From Corythucha ciliata (taxonomy: Eukaryota > Arthropoda > Insecta > Hemiptera > Tingidae), in NCBI GenBank assembly GCA_038030265.1, contig CM075941.1, positions 1,612,001-1,676,000 of the forward strand: DNA of 64,000 nucleotides. Reading direction: 5' to 3'. The translations under genes and the position numbers were made by a program. Within the stretch, counting starts at the first letter, position 1; each line of letters begins with the position of its first letter. The notes beneath the pieces are model-generated. The model ran no database searches and had not been told where the DNA came from. It saw only the letters and a list, made by a program, of their open reading frames with translations. Shown here piece by piece: positions 51,601-61,260 of the stretch.

Positions 51601-53035
51601 CAGATCCTCTTGTCGAACTAACGGTCCGTTAGCGTCCTCTGGTGCTGTCCGTAGTGTCTTCTTCGCCGGGTTCGGCAAGGACAGGGAAAGGTTTGGACAG
51701 GATCGGTCTTGCTCGATGAATTCTGGGGCAGACACAAGTGTCGCTAAGCCCCGTAGTATCTATCGAGTTCCACCGGGGGTGAGGGAACGAGAATGAATGT
51801 TGACCGGAGTCGTCTCAACGGTCTGGCACGAATGCCTACCGGTGGTCAGGACCACAATAGGGTTTCCCTTCAACAAGTGTCCGGAGTCTTCTCAACGGGT
51901 GTGTCGAACTTGGAAGGTTCCCGCAAGGTTATCCTGCCGGTCCGGTTTGGATATGCGTCAAGTGAATGACGACTTTAACAGTGACGGTCTAATCCACAAT
52001 AGGGTTTGCCTTCGACAAGCGTCCGGAGTCTTCTCAACGGAGTAGAGCTTGGAAGGTTCCCGTAAGGTTATCCGACTGTTCGGTTTTGATATATGCGTCA
52101 GGTCACTGACGACTTAAAAAAGAATGACGGTATAATCCCCAATAGGGTTTCCCTTCAACAAGCGTCCGAAGTCTTCTCAACGGATATGTCGAACTTGGAA
52201 GGTTCCCGAAAGGTTATCCGTCCGATTGACTGAATCTATGTGTCCGGGTTAGGACGACTTGAGCCAGGGGTGGTTTAATCCACAATAGGTTGTCCACTTC
52301 GACAAGCGTCCGGAGTCTTCTCAACGGAGTAGAGCTTGGAAGGTTCCCGTAAGGTTATCCGCACCACTGGTCAGAAAAAAGAAAAATACACTGGCTATGG
52401 GTAGCCTGTTGGGCTAACGGTCCGTTAGCGTCCCTTGTTGTTGTCCGCAGCGTCTTCTTCGCCGAGTTCGGCAAGGATAGGGAAAGGTTCGGACAGGATC
52501 GGTCTTACTCGATGAATTCTGGGGCAGACACAAGTGTCGCTAAGCCCCGTAGTATCTATCAAGCTCCACCGAGGTTAGGGGAACGAATAAAAGAATAACC
52601 GGAGTCTTCTCTATGGTTTTGGGCACGGATGCCTATCGGCGGTCAGGTCCACAATAGGGTTTCCACTTCAACAAGCGTCCGGAGTCTTCTCAACGGAGTA
52701 GAGCTTGGAAGGTTCCCGTAAGGTTATCCTGCCGGTCCGATTGTATAGATGCGTCAGGTGTATGACGACTTTAACAGTGACGGTCTAATCCACAATAGGG
52801 TTTTCCTTCAACAAGCGTCCGGAGTCTTCTCAATGGATCTGTTGAGCTTGGAAGGTTCCCGCGAGGTTATCCGGCCGGTCCGGTTTGGATATGCGTCAAG
52901 TGTATGACGTCTGTAACAGTAACGGTCTAACCCACAATAGGGTTTCCCTTCAACAAGCGTCCGGAGTCTTCTCAACGGAGTAGAGCTTGGAAGGTTCCCG
53001 TAAGGTTATCCGTCCCACTGGTCAGAAAAAAAACA
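51601..53035 (+). repeat. Higher-order tandem repeat, 142 bp units
   Basis: The unit CACAATAGGGTTTCCCTTCA ... TTGGAAGGTTCCCG starts at about 51853, 51995, 52138, 52281, 52650, 52791 and 52933 (spacing 141-143 bp). Each run is preceded by a ~240 bp leader (GGTCCGTTAGCGTCC, CGATGAATTCTGGGGCAGAC) at 51620 and 52420 and ends CCACTGGTCAGAAAAAA. So two higher-order blocks: leader plus four units, and leader plus three. Confidence 0.9.
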
Positions 53036-53433
53036 AAACGGGGTAAAAGGCCTCGGTCAGAGTCAGCCTTATACCAACCGGTCAGGATCGAATCACTGAA
53101 GGGTCGGAAAGGTTCCCAATAGGCTTTGCCCGTGGATGCCTTGGTAGGGTGTGACGTCACGAACGGTCAAGAGTCGTCTCAATTGACCGCTGGACGTTTT
53201 CCCGTACGGCGTGATTTTTGGTGAGCGATCCTTCGCTTCGGGAAGACGGCGTCGTCGCTGTTGTACTTCCGGATCGTCGTGGGTTCTGGAGTTCCCAGTC
53301 GTTGAAGCCGCTGGAGGGTCGTACTGTTTCCCAGTCGAGTGGTCCAATTGCAGGCTGAAGATCTGGTCCAGGTTGCTGGGGTGTTTCCCGTTTGACTTCT
53401 CGACACGAAGTGAGTCTTGGAGTGCCGGCGCTC

Positions 53434-53442
53434 GGGTTATAT
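53434..53442 (-). promoter_or_regulatory. TATA box of the LTR
   Basis: The minus strand reads CTATATAACCCGAGCGCC, placing initiation near 53405. Based on the motif and its position only. Confidence 0.4.
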
Positions 53443-53670
53443 AGTCGGTGGGTGGATTCCACCCACTCCCACCCGCTCGGGTGGCTCAGTAGGTTGACCG
53501 TTGGGTGTTGGGTGAATCCCTTTCCACTTTCTCCCCCACCTGAAGGGCTCCCTTTTTTTTTTGTAGGGATGCCGTGAAAAATTTTTTCCCTGGGAGGGGC
53601 GACTTATGTAATTAATTTCTAGCGTAATTAATTGCCCGACGTCAGTGGAAATTAATTAAAATTATTAAAT

Positions 53671-54229
53671 CTTCACACAAAAGTAATAAAATGACAACGG
53701 CACTCAGATAACAATAAAAAACAGAACTGACAGCCGACTTGCTATCATCCATTAGAGAATCGTACGTTGAAACGTCCGTAATTAAACGAAATGACGAGTA
53801 CCAAACGTGACGCGTTGGCAGATTAACGCAATCGAGTTTGATGTCTGAAAAAAAAAATTCTTGACGAGATTCAGTATGTCGTGGGAAGTTACATCAGGGG
53901 CAAATCTGGAAAGGAAACTCGCTTTTTTTTTTTTTTTTTTACAGGAGCTACAAGTTTTCCAAGGTTTGCTTTTTTCCCCGTGACCGCGGGCGTTCAGCCT
54001 TTGAGAAAATTATTTTTCTTCTCATTTTTTTGAGTCCGCATTGAACAGAGAGTTGAAGCCCCCCCGGGGAAAAGTTAAAAACCTACGCCCTTTCATGCAA
54101 GCGCCTCTGTCGGGATCGATTTTCCCAAAATGCTTCAGGACCGTGTCTTATCAAAAGCGACGCGACTTGTAATCCATATGACTTTGGCTAAAAAGATGGA
54201 AATAATTCAAAAGGGAAACAACGATCGAA
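53671..54229. other. No gene; poly-T run
   Basis: AT-rich, with a T19 run at about 53922-53940. The last ~40 bases are the 5' leader of the next gene (shared with 33305-33345). Confidence 0.5.
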
Positions 54230-55156
54230 ATGATATCTTACACTTGGATTGGCTCTTCATTGCCACTGTTCCTTTTAATTATCTACAGTTCACGCTCAAG
54301 CGGACAAAACAGAGAAATTAGTAAATTCGAACTCTTCAAAGCTGACGAGGTCCCTTGGAATACCTGCGTCATGAGAGGAAATACAATTAAAGGACAAGGA
54401 ATCTTGATCACAACAAGATTCGTCATTACTTATTGTGCTTTGGTGGCCAGAGTAAGTAAAAACCGAACGACTTACAGCGGTATGAGAAGTTGGAAAAATT
54501 ACAACATCATCGCTGGAACGGACTCTTGCAATACAAAATTTGCTTCCTCCTACCAGAGACGCAATGTCGCGTTCTTTCGTGTACATCCGTCATGCATTCG
54601 TGGTACAATGTGGCATAAAACGAGGCCCCCAAATTTGGGATTAGTAGTCCTAACCGAGGAATTCTTCATTTCATCATTTGTCAAACCACTGCCAATTCAT
54701 GAATATTTCTCATCGAACTGGACCAAATACGTCAACACACTAGAATCTCTCAACTCGAACGCTCAAGAACAGAACTGTTTCAGCGTCTGGTCGCAGATCT
54801 TTGACGATAGACTGACGGCTTACTTTCAGAACACCACAAAATTGGCTAAATATAGTAAGAAACTAACACCAGTGAAGGTGGTCACGGCAGAAAAGTGCGG
54901 GCGAGTACTTTGTGGTAGAAATTATGTTTGTATTGGCAGAATGCTTCGTTGGAATGGATTTTGCGTTTATTTTCCACGTGACGTACATTGCAAGTTCCTA
55001 TTGAATCCTAACTACGTCGTATGTGGCGGTGTCTTAATGGGTGTAACCGGGTCAAACGCGTGTGGTGTAAAAGCAAGATTATTCTTATTCTCCCGATTGG
55101 ACAGTGTCCCACAAGATACGTGGACCAAATTAATTAACGAACAATTGCCATTTTAA
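54230..55156 (+). CDS. Secreted trypsin-like serine protease homologue, catalytically dead
   Basis: 308 residues, one exon. The N-terminus MISYTWIGSSLPLFLLIIYS looks like a signal peptide (likely cut near SSG/Q). The body follows the chymotrypsin-fold order: an early strand GQGILITTRFVITYCALV where active proteases have the catalytic His (here absent), a PPNLGLVVLTEEF block where the catalytic Asp is normally found (absent), CFSVWSQI, AEKCGRVLC, and a late VVCGGVLMGVTGSNACG where the GDSG serine block should precede the glycine-rich strand (Ser absent). Nine or more cysteines remain, as in secreted proteins. Catalytically dead homologues act as regulators or binding proteins in arthropods (established for the class; the role here is unknown). 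Two broken paralogues lie at 33305 and 36664. The family assignment comes from pattern order and is not certain. Confidence 0.65.
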   Translation: MISYTWIGSSLPLFLLIIYSSRSSGQNREISKFELFKADEVPWNTCVMRGNTIKGQGILITTRFVITYCALVARVSKNRTTYSGMRSWKNYNIIAGTDSCNTKFASSYQRRNVAFFRVHPSCIRGTMWHKTRPPNLGLVVLTEEFFISSFVKPLPIHEYFSSNWTKYVNTLESLNSNAQEQNCFSVWSQIFDDRLTAYFQNTTKLAKYSKKLTPVKVVTAEKCGRVLCGRNYVCIGRMLRWNGFCVYFPRDVHCKFLLNPNYVVCGGVLMGVTGSNACGVKARLFLFSRLDSVPQDTWTKLINEQLPF

Positions 55157-55216
55157 AACCGAATTATATCAAAGTTTTTGAATTTTTGAAATTTACGTAA
55201 GGATCCTTCACTATTA

Positions 55217-56485
55217 GCGTTTTCCATTTGCACAAAATTATGAATTGGGACAGTTCATATAACTAACTCGTACGTTAATGATAGGCCAGTCAATATAAAC
55301 ATCAAACATCGCAAATATGCATGTAATTTTTTTTTTTTTTTTTTTTCATGTTGTTAGGGCCAATGAGAGTAGTTTATACTCAAGTTTGCAACCCTCAAAA
55401 CCTTGTGCTCAACTCGTGGCACTCGAAAAACCAAGAAATTTCATCACTTTTTTCTCTTTTTTTAACACAACTACCAGAAGAAAGCGCTTTTCGAGCATGA
55501 CCACAGTATACATTGTTAAAGCCAACTAAATTTGCTACAATTAAAGCCCAGCCCGAGCATCCTGGGTCTGTTAGTTCAGGAAATACAACCAGTCAACAAA
55601 ATACTTAATCTCGCCAAAAAGCGAGATTTTATTGGTAGGGTAACTTTTCAAGACCCGTAGCACTCAAATACCGGTGATTCGTACTTGGTCAAAAAAAAAT
55701 GAGAGGGGAGGTTGTACGTCCAAAATGCAACAAAAAAATTCCTATGTCCTAAGGTCAGATTTTGATTCCTAGCCGAGATAATCAATTTGTTGTTTTTAGC
55801 ACATCACGGGTTTTCACAACAAAAACAGGTGTAACATGGGAAGTAAGCGTCCTAGGTTAAATCCAACGACACCACTGAAAAGAGCACCCTTTTTTCTGTG
55901 TGAGTAAAGACATTTTGTCCAATGATAGTGAAAGATTCTTTGAGTAAACTGGGAAAATATCAGAATATTTTAAAAATGTCAGTTTTTGACAACTGTTCAA
56001 AGCTAGACTACATTAGCCATGGTGCTCCCAGCGCCGGGCAAAGTCCTCTAAAACTGAGTGAAGTAACTTAGTTTAATACTTCATGCTTATTTTACTCTTG
56101 TCCTTCGCAATGTTTTGAGAAAAATCCATGGTTATACCAAAAAATGAGGCAATAAGCCCATTTTGAGTGCCTACAAGAAGATCAAGAGCCATTCCTAAAA
56201 CTTTTTTTTTCAGCTTAATTCACTTTTACTACGCTAATCTATGAGAAAAGACAAATAAAAGTGGAATAAGCTGAAAAAAACATTCTTGGAATAGCTTTCG
56301 TATCTTCTTGTTGCAAACTTGAGTAATAACTGCTCTCATTGGTCCTAACAACACGCGATTAAAAAATTAATTACATGCATGTTTGCGATTTACCCAGATT
56401 TTTTTTGTCTATATTGACTGGTCTATGAAGAAGACGAATGAAAATAAATTGTCTCGTTGCAGAATTTTTCGCTAACGGACAACGC
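55217..56485. mobile_element. TAGCGTTTTCC MITE interrupted by a palindrome
   Basis: The left end AGCGTTTTCCATTTGCACAA (55219) and the right part GTTGCAGAATTTTTCGCTAA with GGACAACGCTA (to about 56488) correspond to the intact member at 47239-47374. The middle is displaced by the palindrome at 55282-56430. Confidence 0.5.
55282..56430. mobile_element. 1.15 kb palindromic element, ATAGGCCAGTCAATATA ends
   Basis: The left end ATAGGCCAGTCAATATA pairs with TATATTGACTGGTCTAT at 56411-56427. Outer arms include ATGCATGTAATT with AATTACATGCAT and GTTTGCAAC/GTTGCAAAC segments. A nested hairpin occurs at about 56173-56315 (AAGAAGATCAAGAGCC with its near-complement). No ORF. It lacks the CAGGGTG terminus of the other palindromes. 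Confidence 0.65.
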
Positions 56486-57076
56486 TAGTAGTAACCTTTG
56501 TGCTTCTATTACAAACCTCCATCACACCAACACTGTCGGGCAATCTCAAACACGGTACCAATTAAAGTTTGGTTTCACAAAGAAACCCGTGATTGGCCTA
56601 GTTAGCTCGGCAGTGAGCCTCGAATAAAAAAAAAAAAAAAAATCGCATCATTTCCAGTAGGGCCAACACTACATCAAAAAAGGTGGTTCGTGCATCGAGG
56701 AGGAGATAAATATCTAAACTTCAGCTACGAGTTTGCCAGTAAGAACCGCGAATTGATGATTTCTCAGTTTTATCTGGGAATTATTGGATTATCGCAGTTT
56801 TCAGCAACGTACAGTTAGTGTTTTTTCCAGATTTTTGTCGTAAATCATAACATTCCCTATATATTATTGGCACGAATTGGAGCTTTTATAACTTTAGCTG
56901 CGAATTAGTGGATTTTTTCATGTTGATCCGAGATAGATTTTTCGCATGTTGGCGTTTTTTACTATTTTAAGATGAGAATAAAGTGTAAATTGGCACATGA
57001 TCGGTGGGGGGCTGTTGTTGTTTGGATTTCAAATAAAAGAAAGTAAAATTTCGTTAAACGTCTCCAGCATTTCTTA

Positions 57077-57218
57077 AGCCTGTTTTACACGAGTAAGTTT
57101 TTTGATCAAAAATATGTACAAACCGAATTGAAACAGTTAATTGTTGGCAGGGGCCAGCTGATATGTTTTTTTTAAATGGCTAATTTGATCAAAAAACTTA
57201 CTCGTGTAAAAGGGGCTT
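57077..57218. mobile_element. MITE in LTR, absent from the 36 kb copy
   Basis: AGCCTGTTTTACACGAGTAA at the left and TTACTCGTGTAAAAGGGGCT at the right, with TTTTTTGATCAAA / TTTGATCAAAAAA inside. The orthologous site at about 36181-36200 reads TTTCTTATACACTTACTTC without it, an empty-site proof of insertion. Confidence 0.8.
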
Positions 57219-57688
57219 CATATACTAACTTCTTTGATATTAAAACATGGTGCCAGGTGTCGACGGGACGATTTGAAAGAAATACAATCGCTTTGATACC
57301 CTCGAGAAATAAGCCCTGGTTGAAGTTCCCGTTTCATAATAGAATCGAAAAGTCCAAAAACTGCGAATGTAGTGAAATTTCTCGGCCCTTACAAGATGAT
57401 GAGGATTTCCTTTGGAGACAAAATTACGACGAAACTCATGGAACAGCACAAAGAAGAGAGAAAGAAAGAAGAAAGGAAGAAAGAGAAGAGGAAGAAAGAA
57501 GAGAGGAACAAACAAAGCAAACTGAAGATCTTGAGGAAAATGAAGGAAGTGAGGCGGGGCGAGCAGTTGAACCCGAAGACGCAAGAGAATTTCCAAATAA
57601 TGAAGAGGCTGCAGATGAATGGCAAGTGGTCTCCTACAAAACCAGGAGTGGGCGGAGATCGAGGCCGCCTATGCGTTTTGGATATTGA
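57176..57688 (+). CDS. TRIM interior ORF, Lys/Glu-rich
   Basis: Open for 170 codons from an ATG inside the MITE, so the first ~24 residues are MITE and LTR sequence. After the LTR the frame runs QVSTGRFERNTIALIPSRNK, a Glu/Lys/Arg-rich coiled-coil-like middle, and the end DEWQVVSYKTRSGRRSRPPM (then RFGY), the same as in the copy at 35728. The C-terminal half being conserved between copies hints at past coding function. Confidence 0.4.
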   Translation: MANLIKKLTRVKGASYTNFFDIKTWCQVSTGRFERNTIALIPSRNKPWLKFPFHNRIEKSKNCECSEISRPLQDDEDFLWRQNYDETHGTAQRREKERRKEEREEEERREEQTKQTEDLEENEGSEAGRAVEPEDAREFPNNEEAADEWQVVSYKTRSGRRSRPPMRFGY

Positions 57689-57799
57689 CGAATCCATTTT
57701 TCAAAGAAGATCGGTGGGTGGTTGTTGTTGTTTGGATTTCAAATAAAAGAAAGTAAAATTTCGTTAAACGTTCCGGCATTTCATTGATATTAAAACAGG

Positions 57800-59215
57800 A
57801 TTAGTGCCTTTTGTCAACTTTAGCCTCGAATTACGCCTTTTTTCCATTTTAGTTGCAAATAAGCGCTTGTCTCAATGTTTGCCGGGAAATATAGTGAGTT
57901 TTCTTAGTTGGAGCCGCGCATTATTTCTGAATTTCAGACCAGAATTACAGTTTTTACTCAATTTCAGCCGTGAATTCGCTGATTTCCCAATTTTGTTGAA
58001 CCACAAATTAGCGTTTTTCCCAATATTAGCTGCGACTGAGCACTTTATCTTAATTTCAGCCGGGAATTAGTGCTTTTTCGTAGTCTCGGCTGTGTACAGC
58101 AGGTTTTCCTGGATCTAGCAGGTTGTTTCCTAGTTTTTACTTTTATTTTTTATTTCCTAGTTTCAGCCGCGATGTGCCTACCACTTTTACTCACTTATAG
58201 CCAAGGGGAGTCAACGGATTTTCTCAAATTGATCCGCGAATTATCATATTTTATAAATTTCAGCAGCGAATCAGCGTTTTCCCTCAGTTTGAGACGCGAA
58301 GGGGCCTGCTGAACGATTCATCGCTGTTTTTTCTCAATTTTACAGCCAATTTTTAGCTGTTTATTAGCGTTATTTCACACTTTATTCGTGAATTAGCGCA
58401 TTTTCCCATAATGTATTCGCTAATTAGCGATTTGTCTCAATTCTAGCTATGAATTAGTGTTTTTCTCTGTTTTAGCCGTGAATTAGCGATTTTCCTAACT
58501 TTAGCCTCGAATTGGTATTTTTCTCAATTTAAATAATTAGCGATTTCTCACAAATTCCAGCCACGAATTATCGTTTTACTCAATTTTAACTGTGAATTGG
58601 CGTTTTCCTTAATTTTAGCCGTGAATTATTAATTTATATCAATTTTAGCTGTTTATTAGCGTTATTTCACACTTTATTCGTGAATTAGCGCATTTTCCCA
58701 TAATGTATTCGCTAATTAGCGATTTGTCTCAATTCTAGCTATGAATTAGTGTTTTTCTCTGTTTTAGCCGTGAATTAGCGATTTTCCTAACTTTAGCCTC
58801 GAATTGGTATTTTTCTCAATTTTAGCCACGTATTCGTGTTTTTCTTAATTTTAGCAGTGAATTTGTGCATATTTTTTGTCATTTTTAGCTATTTATTAGC
58901 GTTTTTTCTACACTTTATTCGTGAATTAGCCCGTTTTCTCAATATATCCTCTTTTTTAGCGACTTTCTCACTAGTAGTTTTTCTCAGTTCATTAAGCCCC
59001 TGATTAGCACTTTCCCTCAATTGAAACCCGCCAATTTAAATTTTCCGAAATTTCAGCTGGAAATGAATGCTTTTCTTATTTTTAGCCGTGATCTTGCGTT
59101 TTTCCTAATTTTAGCCGCGAATTAGCGCTTTTTCCCAATCTGATCCACTAAATTGAGATTTTTCTTTATTTCAGCCGCAAATGGGCGTTTTTCCACACTC
59201 TTATTCCTCCATTCT
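57800..59215 (-). repeat. Minisatellite A, complement orientation, with 292 bp tandem duplication
   Basis: Units AATTTTAGCCGTGAATTAGC and TTTTTCTC. The stretch starting TTTTAGCTGTTTATTAGCG occurs at 58351 and again at 58643 (292 bp apart); only one copy is in the 34.8 kb counterpart. Confidence 0.8.
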
Positions 59216-59225
59216 CGCCATACCA

Positions 59226-59510
59226 GTGGCGGATTTACGGGGTTGGTTTTGTGTTGGGGGTTAACCCCCCCCCCCCGCTCAAAAGAAAGTGGTGTCTGAT
59301 ATAATTTGTTGATAGTTATTCCAGAGATTTCTTCTACTTTTCAAGCACCAAAGGACTGTTAGGGATGCACAGAAGAATTCCTCGACCCTCCTCCCTTCCA
59401 ACCATCGTCCACACTGTAGCCAGTGCATCGGTGGTAGTGATAAAGGCCACCATTCATAATTATAAGATGGGGTGGGGCACCGAAAAGCTCAAAGATGAAA
59501 AACATGGATT
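59226..59510 (+). mobile_element. hAT-derived fragment
   Basis: Begins CAGTGGCGGATTTACGG, a standard hAT terminus, then GGGTTAACCCCCCCC. Complement of 34065-34352. Confidence 0.55.
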
Positions 59511-59569
59511 TTTAGTTAAAGAAGTAAATTGATTAACTGATTTTACCCGGACGACAGGAAAGACAAAGC

Positions 59570-59790
59570 CTAACACAATTCGAGCTTCGAGAAAAAATTG
59601 GCTCCCCGTCGGGATTTGAACCCGTAACCTCTGGAATGCAAGTCCAATGCGGTGCCAATTGTGCCACGGAGAGGGATGAACCTAACCAAACCCCACCCGG
59701 GGCCATTGTTTCTCGAAACTCTACACAACAATGGCCTAAACAATGGCTCCAGGTGGGGTTTGACTTTGTTTATTCCTCTCTCTGCGTCTG
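59570..59790 (-). mobile_element. tRNA-derived SINE
   Basis: The tRNA-like head on the minus strand is at about 59601-59675: A box TGGCACAATTGGC, anticodon-arm loop CTTGCAT (anticodon position TGC), B box GGTTCAAATCC. The hairpin GGAGCCATTGTTTAGG / AACAATGGCCCCGG lies upstream (59690-59755). Duplicate of the 33.8 kb copy. Confidence 0.72.
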
Positions 59791-59939
59791 CAGGTGGCGA
59801 TTTGCCACTTAAATTGGGAAAAAAACACCAGTTCAAGATGTCCGAAGAGCAACTTCACCCACAAAACAGAGAGAATACGCTAACCGAAAGTTTCTTTAGG
59901 CCTTTGAAAGCCGGAGGCGTTTTAATGTGCTAATCTTGG

Positions 59940-60715
59940 GGCGATTACGCGGGAAAAAGACAGGAAAAGCACTAAAATTTGCAGCTGAAATAGTGAAAAA
60001 GCGCTGAGTCATGGTATAAAACGAAAAATGCGTCGATGATTGAGAAAAAGCGCTAATTCGCCGCTAGCTGCTGCCCGTCCCTCAGCAGGCTCAACTAATA
60101 TTTTTTGAAAACGCAAAATCGTGATCTCTCGAAGCAACAACGGGATGGAAATTAAAAAAAAAATCGCTATTTCACATGAATAATAGCGAAAAAATTGCTA
60201 ATTCACTGCTAAAATTGAGAAAATCACCTCTTTCGGGGCTAAAAATGAGAAATTCTGCTAAATTCCAGCCTAAAATAAAAATTAAACCTCTCACTCGCAA
60301 CTGAAATTGAGAAATACGCCAATTTGCGGATGAATTTGAGAAAATGCGCTAGTATAATTCACGGCTAAATTTGAGAAAACGCAGTAATTTGCGGCTGAAA
60401 TTGAGAAATAAATAAAATTAATCGATTATCTTTCGGGACGACGAATAGAGGGCGCAGCACAACATGATTCGAGCTTCAAGAATAAGAAATGGCCTCCCCC
60501 CGGCTGGATTGTAATTGGAGGAGGGGGAAATGTTAACTCGTGGCTAAAACTGAAAAAAAAAACCCGCTAATTTCCGTCTAAAATTTAGATAAAAAGCTCA
60601 TTCGCCGCTAAAAATTGAGAAAATTCACGGCTAAAGTGAACAAAAAGCGCTTAATTCGCTGCTGAACGGAGAAAAACAATAATTATCGTGAATCAATTTC
60701 AGAAAAGTAGTCATT
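59940..60715 (+). repeat. Minisatellite A with SINE scrap
   Basis: Units like AATTCGCCGCTAAAAATTGA. 60448-60510 (minus) is a short SINE tail fragment (CACAACATGATTCGAGCTTC and GGCCTCCCCCCGG). Confidence 0.65.
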
Positions 60716-60719
60716 TGAA

Positions 60720-61260
60720 GGCGCCAATCTCCATTTTGTAGCCTCTGGATAGTAGGACACGGATGACCAGTTTGGCCATTTTTGAAGCGTGAAATAGCCA
60801 GATTTTAGGGCACAAATCGCCTGTTTAGACATTTTCGAGGCGTGAAGGCTCGCGCAGTTTGACTAATTTTGACAATGGTCGATATTTGGCCAGATTCAAG
60901 ACAGAAATAATTTGTTTATGCCTTTTCAAAGCCCGAATCGTCAGTTTAACCATTTACAGGGCGCATATAGGGTCGCAGCCTTGTCGATTTTATAGGGCGT
61001 CGTGGATAGCCGCAATTTGGCCATTTTCACGGTACAAATCTGTCAGTACGGTTTTTTCTATGGGGCGTGAATAGTCACTTAAGTCAGTTTGATTTGAATT
61101 CAGGGCACGAATCTGTCATTTTAGTCAGTTGCAGGTTTCGAACTCAATTCAGCCATTTTAAAGGCGCGAATTGACATAGTTAAGCTATTTTTGGGGTGTG
61201 AGATGTCAGTTTGTCCATATTTTAGAATGGGAATCACCAGTTCGATTATTTTCAGTGTGA
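60720..61260 (+). repeat. Minisatellite B, forward
   Basis: Units like GGCGCGAATTGACATAGTTA and AGCCATTTT, following A-type units in the same A-then-B order as at 28.1-30.3 kb. Confidence 0.7.

Larger units (their letters stand above)
51431..53670 (-). mobile_element. Gypsy-type LTR with repeat-filled R-U5 (ends approximate)
   Basis: On the minus strand, a TATATAA box lies at about 53434-53442, and the stretch ends CAAAGCAAACAACA at 51431. GG and TGGCGACCGTTAAATTC (51412-51428) follow, a primer-binding-site-like sequence of the kind seen in Ty3/Gypsy elements. That gives a large LTR of about 2.2 kb, GC-richer than its surroundings, mostly filled by tandem repeats. The upstream end is uncertain; TGTGTGAAG at about 53670 is one candidate. 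Internal sequence survives only to about 51344, with no coding region. Confidence 0.5.
57013..57797 (+). mobile_element. Miniature LTR element (TRIM-like), copy 2
   Basis: LTRs at 57013-57247 (enlarged by a MITE) and 57723-57797, both TGTTGTTGTTTGGA to TATTAAAACA, with AAATAAAAG as polyadenylation signal. The primer-binding-like TGGTGCCAGGTGTCGACGGG is at 57248-57267. A purine tract, GGTGGGTGG, precedes the second LTR. Confidence 0.75.
56600..59835 (+). repeat. Inverted segmental duplicate of 33725-36690
   Basis: Starts GTGAGCCTCGAATAA and ends at GGCGATTTGCCACTTAAATT. It contains the miniature LTR element (57013-57797), minisatellite A (57.8-59.2 kb, complement orientation), the hAT fragment (59226-59510) and the SINE (59570-59780). 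Differences from the 34 kb copy: the MITE at 57077-57218 and a 292 bp tandem duplication at 58351-58820. Confidence 0.88.

Noticed and set aside
51601..53035. CRISPR-like array
   Set aside because: Repeats are ~142 bp and adjoin without regular unique spacers; eukaryotic context and LTR signals explain them better.
53157..53462. Overlapping Arg/Pro-rich frames at 53.1-53.5 kb
   Set aside because: Several frames are open on both strands because the LTR region is GC-rich; no motif and a TATA box lies within.
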